Shown piece after piece: positions 52,381-62,446 of a DNA stretch of 64,000 nt (positions are counted from its first letter, which is position 1; the number at the start of each line of letters is the position of its first letter). A model generated the notes under the pieces. That model searched no databases and had not been told where the DNA came from. It saw nothing but the letters and a program-made list of their open reading frames with translations. The position numbers and the translations under genes are program-made. Source of the stretch: Roridomyces roridus (taxonomy: Eukaryota > Basidiomycota > Agaricomycetes > Agaricales > Mycenaceae); the NCBI GenBank assembly GCA_029378245.1, contig JARKIF010000039.1, positions 434,001 through 498,000 of the forward strand, written 5' to 3'.

Positions 52381-52705
52381 CGTTGATAACATGGATCCGC
52401 TCGGGCCGCGACGGTGCTCGCTTCGCAGTGTGCCGAATGTGGCTATGTACTGAGTGGCACAAGCTGAACGCACCTCCAGACTCTCGTCTCGGGCTGAAAA
52501 TCGCCATATCTCCACCTTAAGGGTCCAATAGTGTGGACCGCAAGTTGTGGAGTGAAAGAGCAAGAAATGAGCGAGTTTGGGATGGGTCGCCAGCGACCCA
52601 TTCCCATCAAATCTTCGACTATTTGTTCTTGTTTCTTGCCCAACCTCACCCCCTGCATCTCACGCCGTGTTACTGAAGAATTGCGAGCGAAGCGAGCAAT
52701 AAGGG
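52381..52705. other. Insertion of about 320 bases in the right-arm C/MYND promoter
   Basis: Left-arm sequence between the two start codons is 136 bases. The right arm matches on both sides (CTGGACGAG and GAGAACAAGACGAGAAACAC) but has about 320 extra bases between. The insert includes a perfect 9-base-arm hairpin ATGGGTCGC-CA-GCGACCCAT at 52582-52601. No transposon ends or clear target duplication. Confidence 0.55.
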
Positions 52706-52851
52706 CGAGAACAAGACGAGAAACACAAGGGAGACTCCGATCAAACTCCGATCGCGAATCGATCATGAAATCATCTTGATCGGCAGCTTCGAGTCAACTT
52801 CGGTCGTTGCTGGCCCACCTCTCTCGTAGAAAGTCCTTCATTGACCTGACC

Positions 52852-54018
52852 ATGGAACTGTCATCAGAGGATTGCCTTCATGATCCCGTAGGGCAACTTC
52901 CTCCGGAAATCTCTTCAGAAATCTTCATCCTCTGCCTCGACGACTATCCAGACCTTCAAGCTCAGTCTTGCCCCACACTGCTTCTCACAGTCTGCCGAGC
53001 ATGGGCGGCCGTCGCCCTTGCTACACCTGCGCTCTGGCGACGGATGCGGGTCGCAGCCAGATATGCAGGTCGGACACCCTTTCAGGAACGCATCATGCAC
53101 GCTTGGTTTCAACGAGCGGGTACCTCTCCTCTATCTCTGTGTTTGGAGGGCAGCTGGACCAGAGAGAATACCGAGATCGTTCGGGAATATGCGACTCGCA
53201 TCGAAGAGTTGGAGACGAAATTCACCATCTCCTCCCCCCTCACCGTCCTCATCCGCGAAGGAGAACTGCCCGCTCTCAAAACCCTGAAGTTATGGGGGGG
53301 ATTCTCTACCAATGAAGCTGTGGAAGTACTCCGCACACTTCCCCATCTCGTAGAATGCACCTTCGACGCCCTCAGTTTCAGAACTCCCTTCGACGGTGCT
53401 GCGCCGCTCGTTCATTTCAATATGCAGCACTTCCACGTCGGAGGTGTCGGCGACATCCTTCAAGGCATAACCATGCCTAATCTCGCGACGCTCTCCCTCT
53501 CCACCCAGTTTGTTGCCTTGGCGCAACTAGTCAGCTTCTTGCGGCGTTCGACGCCCCCATTGCGAGACGTGCTCCTCGGCTGGCACGAACTTGGGGCACC
53601 AGTTGCGGCAATGCAAGCCCAACTTGTGAATCAATGCTGTTCTCTGCTTCCGATGCTTCAGACCTTGGAGGTCATCGTGGACAGGATTAATGCGCTTTCC
53701 ATCCTCACTGTTCTCGCCGATTCGGCGCACCTAGTCCCAAATCTCTGTACCTTGACGGTTCGTCTTCACGACTGGAGTCCGACCGCCGCGGTGGTGGAGT
53801 TCTACGAGCAGCTGCTTGCGGTGGTTTTGGCGCGCCGAAGTACCCTTCGAAAGATTCGCGTCTTTCATGCTGAAGCTGGGAGCACTGACTCGTCGCCAGT
53901 GCAAACTGTTATCGGAACATTGCAGGTATTGGATGGCTTGGACGTCCGAGTTGAAGATGGGAAGACCCGGGACAGTACTGATAGCGATACAGACCCGGAT
54001 GCTTCTGTTGAGTACTAG
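52852..54018 (+). CDS. F-box protein without coiled coil (copy C, right arm)
   Basis: 388 residues, intronless. Start at MELSSEDCLHDPVGQLPPEISSEIFILCLDDYPD, matching the left copy. The F-box-like motif begins within 15 residues; CRAWAAVALATPALWRRMR and leucine-rich repeats follow, and the C-terminus is Asp-rich. It is convergent with F-box B, ending 32 bases from it. Very similar to 11352-12506 throughout, with no lesion. Confidence 0.85.
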   Translation: MELSSEDCLHDPVGQLPPEISSEIFILCLDDYPDLQAQSCPTLLLTVCRAWAAVALATPALWRRMRVAARYAGRTPFQERIMHAWFQRAGTSPLSLCLEGSWTRENTEIVREYATRIEELETKFTISSPLTVLIREGELPALKTLKLWGGFSTNEAVEVLRTLPHLVECTFDALSFRTPFDGAAPLVHFNMQHFHVGGVGDILQGITMPNLATLSLSTQFVALAQLVSFLRRSTPPLRDVLLGWHELGAPVAAMQAQLVNQCCSLLPMLQTLEVIVDRINALSILTVLADSAHLVPNLCTLTVRLHDWSPTAAVVEFYEQLLAVVLARRSTLRKIRVFHAEAGSTDSSPVQTVIGTLQVLDGLDVRVEDGKTRDSTDSDTDPDASVEY

Positions 54019-54050
54019 TACATGTATTGCTTTAGTAGTGTATACGACGA

Positions 54051-55361
54051 CTATTGCAAGAGCAGCAAATTCCGTCCGGGTAGTCCAAGGAAAATATCCA
54101 CACCCTCCGCAGAGATATCTCTGAATGCGGTGAGAATGTTGGCAGGAACCTGTACATGGGAATCGGAGTAGAATATGACGTGGAACTTTCGCAGTCGAGT
54201 ACGACGGGTAGTAATCAGACGAAGCGTTGTTTCCCATGGGAGAGGAGTAGACCCATGGTGCACAAGGCAAACAGTGAATGTCTGGAGGCTCGGAAGGAGT
54301 CCGCACGGGGGCTCCGCCAAACGGGCGAATAGGTCTTCGACAACATCCTGCGTGGGATACTGGAGCTCGAAGCGCGTTAAAGTGGGAACAAGAGCCAGCA
54401 AGCAATACAGGTCGTCGGCGTCCCCAGCATTCCTGAGGATGAGTTCCTCTAGAGACGGTTTCGACCGATCGAGGAAATATTTAATCCTCTGTCCGTCATG
54501 AAGCGTGCCTTCCGCAATGAGACCCAGGGTTTGAAGGCTCGGCGCAAAAATAAAGGGCAGCATGTCGTGTTGAATGAGAGACATAGAGGTCATCACATCA
54601 TAGTGGAACATGAGGCAACGCAGGTTTGGAAGTACGAGCTGCTCAGAAGCTTCCACATCCGCGTCGTCGTCGAATTCCACGTCATGTAAAATCAACCGTG
54701 ACAGATTGGGGGATAGGCGCAGAAGTTGAGTGAATGGACGTGACTCGAGTTCCAAGTTGCCACGACCATGGATGTGCAAGGATTGAAGCAACGGGAGAGG
54801 TTGGGGCTGCCCGGATCCCCAAATGTTCCAATACTCGATGCCACCCAAATCCGATTCGTCATCGTCACCTCCGCTCTCCGTTGAAACTCCTCTAGCCAAA
54901 AAAAAAGCGAGGTGTTCCAAACGTCCGGAATGCTCCCAAATGATGGAGGCCACAACATCATCCACGGGCCCTGTGATGGATATATGCATGGGATGCCCTC
55001 CAGCGCGTTGAAACCATAGTTTCAGAAGTTCGTTATAACCTCGAGGACGGGGAAGGTAGAGGCGTATTCTCGCCCAAAGGGCAGGAGTGGACAGGGTGAT
55101 GACAGTCCAAGCATGACAGATTTCTAGGGAAAGCATGGGAAAGGAATCTGAACCGGGATAGATGGCGATAGGGAGGCATCGAACAAAGATGTCGGATGCA
55201 ATTTCCAATGGAAGTTTTGCGAATGGATCGCGGACATTGTTGAGCTGGCGTTCAAGGAGCTTTTTACTGCGCTCGAGCTTCCTGAGAAGCTCCTTTTGCC
55301 GCTCAATGTCTGCGGAGACTTGCTCGATTTGCGCCTGGAGCGCTTCAAGTTCGACAGACAT
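54051..55361 (-). CDS. F-box protein with coiled coil (copy B, right arm)
   Basis: 436 residues, intronless, starting MSVELEALQAQIEQVSADIERQKE. F-box-like FAKLPLEIASDIFVRCLP and CHAWTVITLSTPALW, then an acidic insert (ESGGDDDESD) and leucine-rich repeats. Ends DISAEGVDIFLGLPGRNLLLLQ. Twin of 10023-11306. Inferred SCF adaptor. Confidence 0.85.
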   Translation of the reverse strand: MSVELEALQAQIEQVSADIERQKELLRKLERSKKLLERQLNNVRDPFAKLPLEIASDIFVRCLPIAIYPGSDSFPMLSLEICHAWTVITLSTPALWARIRLYLPRPRGYNELLKLWFQRAGGHPMHISITGPVDDVVASIIWEHSGRLEHLAFFLARGVSTESGGDDDESDLGGIEYWNIWGSGQPQPLPLLQSLHIHGRGNLELESRPFTQLLRLSPNLSRLILHDVEFDDDADVEASEQLVLPNLRCLMFHYDVMTSMSLIQHDMLPFIFAPSLQTLGLIAEGTLHDGQRIKYFLDRSKPSLEELILRNAGDADDLYCLLALVPTLTRFELQYPTQDVVEDLFARLAEPPCGLLPSLQTFTVCLVHHGSTPLPWETTLRLITTRRTRLRKFHVIFYSDSHVQVPANILTAFRDISAEGVDIFLGLPGRNLLLLQ

Positions 55362-55893
55362 TGGACTTCCAAGGTATGATGCTCGTTCAGACGGTGCAAT
55401 CCTGGTGACCGGGTAAACATATTAAAGCCAACTCGGAATCAATGAAACCCACAGTAGTAATCCTCGAGAACTCTGAGATGATAAATGCGGAGCGTCGTGG
55501 TGGCACGAAAGAAAGAAGCACCGCATCCACATAACTCCGTAGCGCTTTCTCCGCCCGGGCCGCCGGCGGGGCAAGTCGGAAACGCAAGGTGCGATTGACT
55601 GAAATGGAGAGGCTCTGAGAGAGAAGAGCCAAGGCATCCATCCCAAAAGTTATATTCAGAAGTACAAATTTAAAGTATCATCTTCCAATGTTCTACGCAA
55701 TCTCGGTTAGTCTGCCAAATCATTCGCCGAACGACGGGAGTCGCACTTGAGGCTGGGGGCAGGGAGCCGGGATGGGTTAAGAGCCACCACTGGAAAATAC
55801 CGCGGAATATCACAACTTTGATTCACCCTCTCGTCTACCCATGCTCGCTCCCGTAAACAACTTACAAGTATTCCTTCCATCAGCTCGCTCTGT
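55362..55893. other. Intergenic between F-box B and A (right arm)
   Basis: 530 bases, against 440 in the left arm. Overlapping short minus-strand ORFs show no family signature. Nothing else seen. Confidence 0.4.
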
Positions 55894-57201
55894 CTATTCC
55901 AAAGAGAGCAAATCCCGACCGGGGTGTCCAATCTGTATATCCATACCCCCCGCGGACAGTTCCCTGAATGCGGCGAGGATGCTTGCAGGGACCTGCACAG
56001 TATCAGAATAACATACGATCTTGAGGGTTCGCAGCTGAGTACGGCGAGCTGCTAGCATATGAGATGCTGTTTCCCATGGGTAAAGGGAGAACTGGCGCGA
56101 AAGGCAAAAAAACCGGAGACTCTGGAGACGGGGAAGGATTCCACTCGGCGTCTCCGCCAAACGGGTGAATAGGGCCTCCACAATGCTTGGTTTCGGATAC
56201 CTGAGATCCAAGCCCGTCACGGTGGAAACGAGAGCAAGCAAGACAAATAGCTCGTCAGGATCTTCAGTGAACGCATCCCTGATGATGAGTTCCTGCAGAG
56301 GCGGTTTTGAACGCTCGAGGAAGGATATGATCCTGTGATCATCATAAAGTGTGCCTTCTGCAACAAGACGAAGGGCTTGTAGATGGGGCGCAGAAATGAA
56401 GGTCAAAACATCATATTCAGCGGTGTCGAACTTGATATCATAGTCGAAAATGAGACGGCGAAGGCTTGGAAGGACGAGCTTCTCCGAGGCTGCATCCGCA
56501 TCGTCGTCAAATTCCACGTCGTGTAGACTCAACTCGGAAAGATTGGGGGATAGGCGTAGAAGTTGGATAAATGGAAGCGACTCGACTGTCAAGTCTACCC
56601 GACCACAAATGACCAAGGATTGAAGCAACGGGAGAGGTTGAGGCTCCGCAGATGCCCAGATGTCCCAATATTCGATGCCATCCGAGTCCGAATCCGATTC
56701 GTCCGAGTCTGCACTCTCTGTTTCATCCTTTTCCCCCGCAGAAAATTCGAGGCGTTCCAAGCGACTGGAATTCTCCCAAACGATGGCGGCTACATCATCA
56801 TCCATGAGCCCTGTGACGGATAGTTGCAAGGGGTGGCCTCCGGCGCGTTGAAACCATAGTTTTAGAAGTCGTTTGAAGCCACTTGGGCGGGGAAGATAGA
56901 AGTCCATTCTAGCCCAAAGGGCCGGACTGGATAGTGCGATTTCGGTCCAGCCATTACAGATTTCCAGGAAAAGCCCGGGAATGTGTGAACCTGGTCCCAG
57001 ATAAGTTGGGAGGCACCGAATAAAGATGTCGGATGAAATTTCGAGTGGAAGTCGCGCAATTGGATCGCGGAGGTCATTCAGCTGGCGCTGAAGAAGGCTT
57101 TTATTGCGCTCGAGATTCTTGAGAAGCTCTTTTTGCCGCTCGATATCTGCGGAAACTTGACCGATTTGCGCCTGGAGCGCTGGAATGGACGGGGAATTCA
57201 T
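55894..57201 (-). CDS. F-box protein with coiled coil (copy A, right arm)
   Basis: 435 residues, intronless, starting MNSPSIPALQAQIGQVSADIERQKE. F-box-like IARLPLEISSDIFIRCLP and CNGWTEIALSSPALW. The acidic linker ESADSDESDSDSD comes at about 165. The tail ELSAGGMDIQIGHPGRDLLSLE closely matches ELSAEGMDIEIGHPGRNLLSLE of the left copy at 8262. Inferred SCF adaptor. Confidence 0.85.
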   Translation of the reverse strand: MNSPSIPALQAQIGQVSADIERQKELLKNLERNKSLLQRQLNDLRDPIARLPLEISSDIFIRCLPTYLGPGSHIPGLFLEICNGWTEIALSSPALWARMDFYLPRPSGFKRLLKLWFQRAGGHPLQLSVTGLMDDDVAAIVWENSSRLERLEFSAGEKDETESADSDESDSDSDGIEYWDIWASAEPQPLPLLQSLVICGRVDLTVESLPFIQLLRLSPNLSELSLHDVEFDDDADAASEKLVLPSLRRLIFDYDIKFDTAEYDVLTFISAPHLQALRLVAEGTLYDDHRIISFLERSKPPLQELIIRDAFTEDPDELFVLLALVSTVTGLDLRYPKPSIVEALFTRLAETPSGILPRLQSLRFFCLSRQFSLYPWETASHMLAARRTQLRTLKIVCYSDTVQVPASILAAFRELSAGGMDIQIGHPGRDLLSLE

Positions 57202-57789
57202 AGTTCTGTATCGTACTAAGTTTTTTTGGCAAGAGCTGGGCTAAATTTTACTCGCCAGGAAGAACGCCGAACGCCTTTCACACGTGATCTCCACAGAAAG
57301 CTGCAGTGTTTTCTAGGGAGTCGTATTAAATCATTGGTGAGTCCGTATTTCCAGCATGTTTCGCACCGGTTCCAGTTGCCACAGACGAAGCGATTCGATT
57401 GAAGAGTGTGATGATGGTAAGAAAGAAGGAGCAACAGGCTCACGTGCTTGGGAGATCATTTCCTTAGTCGCGTGCAGCGCGTGGCTGAAATAGTAGTGGA
57501 TTGTCATTCCGACTGAACATACTGCCTCAAGAATTTCTGTCAACTCAGCAGGTCGGACTTAGGCGTTGGTTGAAGAAATAATTCATTCATCTATTATATT
57601 ATACAAACAATAACGAAGTCAAAGGCAACATTCGACCGCGGTGGGGAGATGCCAATGAAAAGCAAACAGCTGAGGCTAGATGCCAACAGCCAGGCAACAT
57701 TCGACCGCGGGGGGAGATGCCAAACAAAACAGAAGACAGAAAGGCGAAATATGGTGGAATAAATGCGTTGAGATCGAAATGCGTTGAGA
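57202..57789. other. Intergenic, 3' flank of Argonaute 2 and promoter of F-box A
   Basis: No gene recognised. Contains the direct repeat at 57624-57723. Confidence 0.4.
57624..57723. repeat. Short direct repeat in Argonaute 2 3' flank
   Basis: GGCAACATTCGACCGCGG plus GGGGAGATGCCAA occurs at 57624-57655 and again at 57693-57723 (about 69 bases apart). A 15-base AAATGCGTTGAGAT-type string is also doubled at about 57762-57790, next to the Argonaute stop codon. Confidence 0.7.
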
Positions 57790-60700
57790 TTACTGCAACC
57801 CTCGTCAGCAAAGTCCGCACAAAGAGAAGAAAGAAGGCAGACGCACCGAGAAATACATGAGCGTCGCCTGCGAGGGGTGGAGGGGCTTGAATCCGCGCCG
57901 GAACGCCTCGAGCGAGCTCGCCGCCTGCCCGTCGTCAACCTGCGTCGCGCTGTCGGAAAAGTCGACAGTCCCCTGCGGGTCGTAGTGGTTCTTGGCCCGC
58001 GAGCAAACAATGTCGGCATAGTAAACCGGAGCGGGGATCGACACGGAGCGAGTGGAGCGAGCGTAGACGTGGCACAGCGCAAACGAGAGGTTCTGCAACG
58101 AGTCGGCGGAAAAGTTGTTTTCCTGAGCGGTAGTCAGAACCAGAGAAAGGAATGGAAAAGAAAGCAACTCACATCGTAGAGGACCGAGTAGTGGGCAGGA
58201 CGACTGGTGCCGAGCAACCCTCCATGCGACTGCAGATAGAAATCGAACTCGGTGGGGTGCGAGACTTCGCGGTCGACGACAGTGCCAGCGCGGCAGTTGC
58301 CCGAGCGGTCGCCGTCGCGCTGGGGGTTCTGGGGGAAGAAGCGGACGTGGTGACGTTTGCCGACGACGAGGATGGTGATCTTGGGGTCAATGTTCAAGCT
58401 CTGGCAGGCCTCTGAAAGCGGAATGAGCAACAAGTCGAAGAGAAAAAGAGGAAGCGTACTCTTGATGGCCGGCAACTCGACCTCGAGCACCTGCTTGAAC
58501 TGGCCCTCAGAAACACCGTCGCGGTAGAAGATGATGCGCTTGGGCGCCGAGGCACCAGGAGCCTTCCTCTCGGCCATCTCGCGGTATCTGGAGCAAGATG
58601 AGTGAGAAGTCGGGGAAAGGAGAGGTTGAATACTCACTTCATGTACATGGACAAGACGTGCTTGCTCATCGGCTCGAGCTCCTCGATCATCTCCGCACGC
58701 GAAGTCTGAACCCGGCTCGCAGCAATGTACTTGGCGGTGTCGGAGTCGACGTTGGCGACGAGCGAGGTGAAAGAAGGACGGCCGTCGCTACCAGGAGCGG
58801 GATGGATGACGTCGGCACCCATGACGATCGTGGGGTTGTGCGGGTCGGTCAAGACGCTGACGCTCGAGGGGTCGGGAATGGTGTTGATGCCGCCTAGCTT
58901 GACGTTGATCCTAGGAGAATGAATGAGCGGGAGGAGGATGAAGGAAAGGAAAGCGGCGCACTTGAGGCAGACGTTGGCGTAGTACTGGGGTTTCGCGCGG
59001 AAGCACTTGCTCGACTTGAGGCACTGAGTCGCCACACCCATCTGAAAGAAAAATCAGCCAAAGAAAACAGTCGAGAGCAGAAAACGAACCGTGATATCAC
59101 CAAAGTGCTTGACCGCAGTGTAGATGTCGTTCCCGCCCTCGGGCAAGACGACGACAATCAAGCTCGGGCCCGCCTTCATCTTCTGCGCACACGTAGCGCC
59201 GGCGTTCTTGAGCTGGTCGGCGATGCGCCCTTGGCCGTTCTCCCAATGGACGAAAGGAGTAGGGGCGAGCTTGATGCCTGCAGGAAAGTTAGTTAAGATG
59301 AAGGGGAAAAAAGAAGAGAACGCACCGACGTCCCTGCAGCTCGTACACAACCCGTTGATCATGTCGTTGGCGGCGTTCTCGTTGAAGCGAGCCTGAATAG
59401 TGATGAGCAAAGGAAAGAAGAAACGAGGAAAGAAACGAACCTGGCGCTCGTAGATCACCACCACCCAACGGTCGATCGAAACAGGCTTGAAGAACTTCTT
59501 GTCGACCATGTTCCAAGCACCATCGCGGGGCGTCTGACAACAAATCAGAGGAAGAAGGGCAGAGAAGAGAAAAAACGCACGATAGTCAACTGACGCGATC
59601 CAGCACCGTACTTGAGCATCGGAGGCTTCAAAATCCGCGCCTGGACTTTGAGCGGGCCAGCAGTGTGGTCGACGTGCATCCCAAACTCGCGCACATACTC
59701 GGACTGTCCGTACGCGAGGACCTGGAGGCCAGCAACGATGCTGTTGAGGCGGTCGGCGGGTTTCTTGGTCGCAAAGTCGAGGACGTCCTTGGTCTTCTCC
59801 GGAGGCTAACAAAGAGAATGAGTGGAAGAAACATGCCAACGAGAAGCTACTCACAACTTGCTTGCGCATGAGCTGGCCGGGAGGAACTTTGCACAACTCT
59901 GAAGAAAACGCGTCAGAAAGAAAGTCGAGAAAGAAAGGAGAAACTGACCCAAAGGAATAAGAGCGCCAGAGCCGACTTCGACACAAATCACGTCAGGGAA
60001 CTGAAGCCGCTTGTTCTGCGTCGTAGCAAAGTACTCGGCGACAGTCATGCTCTGGCCCTCCCGGAGCTGGAAGGTGAGAGCCGCCGCACCCGCCTGGCTA
60101 AGCTTCTTGATAACACGCGGGGTCTGGACCTCGACTCCACTAGCGTTGGTGTGGGTGGTGATGACGCGAATGCCGCTGATGAAGCGTTGGAGGCGGATGC
60201 GCTCGCGGTCGGGGAGGCCAAACTTGGGGGACAGAGCGTTGGGGTCGTTCTTGCCAATGTACTGAAGGCAAACGTCGAGGAGGCGGCCGGCCTTGTACAT
60301 GGTACCGGTGGAGATGTCGACGTTGATGAGCATCTTGCCCATGGCGGGACGGATGGACTGGAAGTAGCCACGCCCTGGAAGAATGAGTCAGTGGGAAAGA
60401 GGATGGAAGTGTATGACGCACAGAGCTGCAAACCAGCGCCAATGTCCTTGGTCTCGCGGTCGGTGAAGAAGGAGCGGACGTTGAAGGGGTAGTTGAGCGT
60501 GGGCTGCATGCGAATAACGACGTTGAGAGCAGTAATGGCAGTAAGAACGGTGTTGTCGTGGGACTGGTCGCCGGCGATGAAGCGTTTGAGGACCTCGGGG
60601 TTGATCTCGGCGACGTGGGTCAGCTTGAGCTTGTAGACCTTGGGACCCTTGCCGCTCGCGCTGGGTGCGGTGGCGTCAGCGAGAGTGACCTCAAACTCCT

Positions 60701-61236
60701 GCGATCCAGTGTCGAAAGGAAGGCGACGGATGGAGAAAATGTTCTTGCGACCTGGAGAAAGATGAGTCGAGGAGAGGTGGGGAAAGAGTAGTGGATTTGC
60801 CATCGTAGACGCAGCGAGGAGAGAAGCTGCAAATCATCGTCAGGACCAGGAAGAAAAAGTCAAAGAAGACGCGTACATCTGCGGCGCGATATCAAACTGG
60901 AGGCGACGAACAAGATCCATGGTCATACGAGCGGGGAGAGTCTTCTCCGAGGGCGAGATGGCGAGGTCATAGTGGTGGATGATGTCGGACGGGACGGTGG
61001 TAACAAACGAGTTGACGTAGATGGGGGAGGGTTGTCCAGAACTACCGAAATCGGGACGCTTGACGCCGACCTACGCATCGTGTGAGGGAGGAAGTGGAAA
61101 GGAAAGGAGTGGGCGGACAGTGGTGATGTGGGCGCCTTCAGTGGGAAGACCGACACGAGGACCAGCTGCAAGAGTAATGAGCAGTGATCAACGTCCCGAT
61201 TGGGAAGTGTTACGTACTTTGAGTGCGAGGAGGCAT
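57790..61236 (-). CDS. Argonaute protein (copy 2)
   Basis: Full set of exons and cleaner than copy 1. Starts [23 protein letters not shown] domain has [20 protein letters not shown] and [23 protein letters not shown] region has [42 protein letters not shown] and [18 protein letters not shown] has [29 protein letters not shown] and [19 protein letters not shown] carries the slicer tetrad: Asp in [17 protein letters not shown], Glu in [14 protein letters not shown], Asp in [14 protein letters not shown] and His in [12 protein letters not shown]. It ends MYFS, with the stop codon (57790-57792) immediately after the last intron, as in copy 1. It should act as the guide-RNA-binding effector of RNA silencing. 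Paralogue of 21116-25117 in the same strand sense. Confidence 0.9.
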
Positions 61237-62446
61237 TTTTGGAAAGGTTACGCGGTGTATGAAAAGACGGAAGGCTGGTGGATGGGGTGCGCAATCGAGA
61301 GCAAGAGTGGGTAACCTTGCAGGCTATTTCCAGAGCCCTTTTATGGTCGGAGTTCGAATTTTGACAGAAAAAAAAGCACGAGAGAAGCACGCCCAAAAAG
61401 GAATGACTTTATGTAAATTGGTGAGCAGACAGGGACATCGGGACAGTTGGAAGCAAGTGGGAAGCCTAATGCAGAACTGGTACCGAATAGGACGCGCTAG
61501 TCTCATTCTCCGCGGTCCAGGCTATAGACGATCACATGCTTCTAATGAACGCGTCTTGACGCGTCGTTTTCCTTCCGACTTCCTATCCAAACACGTACCG
61601 GATAGTCGGCAAGTGGCCCAAACGCGTCGAGGCTGTCTGACGACGCGTGAATACCCATCCAGCGGGGATTTATAATAAGGAAAGCTCGAGTGTGGCTCCG
61701 ACGCGCCCAGAGAGCAGGTTAAAACGCGTCCCTGAGGGATTATAATAGTGCAGCGTCAAAATCCGATGATTCGTCGCGGTCTTCAACAGTTCCTGGGGTC
61801 CAAGTAGAGTGCAGCCCATACAATAGGGTGGCTAACGCTATTTCGATCCAAGAATTCAACAGATTTTGAGCACAGGATAGGAGTGCTGCGTGTCGTGGGT
61901 TTGGATGTTGTCGCGGGGAAATACAAGCAGCTAATATCTGGGACGACAGCTCGAAAGGAAGGCGAGTGGACGACGCTCACGCGTTGCAACTCTTTCAAAC
62001 TCCACCGGAGGTCGAGAATCTCTGAAGGCGCGCCTGAGCTCTTCGACGGACATGTGTCGGCGCGTGATCGTGGTACTGGTCGTGGATCAGGTTCAAGGGA
62101 GAATACCATCAATCAGATGCGCCTTTCTCTTTCTCTCTGACAGTCCGACCGCCGTGGCACGATCCCGGCGCGAATTCACGGGTGCTCCCAGCGTCCTCTG
62201 AGCAGATGCACCTCATCACAATCTTTCATCCATGAAGGGCTTGAACACTCCACTCTTTTTCCCGGAGAACTGCTGCGCGTTCGATCAGCATGCTGCGGAT
62301 GAGAAATTGAGAATCCTTGGCTCCTATCTTCCACCTCACCTTGCACTCCGAATCTCGCTCGACAGATAAGAAGGGCCCACTCCTCCAAAGCCGCCGCCGT
62401 ACTTTGTCGCGCCTACCTTTGCCAGAAGCCTACTTCCTATCCCGCC
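61237..62446. other. Intergenic, upstream region of Argonaute 2
   Basis: 1.2 kb without a supported gene. A minus-strand ORF at 61783-62112 has no family signature. Holds the ACGCGT cluster at 61549-61729. Confidence 0.4.
61549..61729. promoter_or_regulatory. Cluster of five ACGCGT (MCB-type) sites upstream of Argonaute 2
   Basis: ACGCGT at 61549, 61559, 61622, 61643 and 61724, five in 181 bases, about 310-490 bases upstream of the start codon at 61236. Elsewhere in the window the hexamer is scattered singly. It is the palindromic MluI cell-cycle box bound by MBF in yeasts, so cell-cycle or replication-linked control is possible. It could also belong to another, unseen transcript. Confidence 0.4.

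Larger units (their letters stand above)
51406..57201. repeat. Right arm of the large inverted segmental duplication
   Basis: Contains MYND(-), C(+), B(-), A(-), the mirror image of 8262-13583. Gene-by-gene midpoints of the pairs fall at about 32.5-32.7 kb; the D pair (17744/49305) centres at about 33.5 kb. Confidence 0.8.

Noticed and set aside
57624..57723. Transposon end repeats
   Set aside because: Only two short direct copies 69 bases apart, no inverted ends and no coding content. A simple local duplication is enough.
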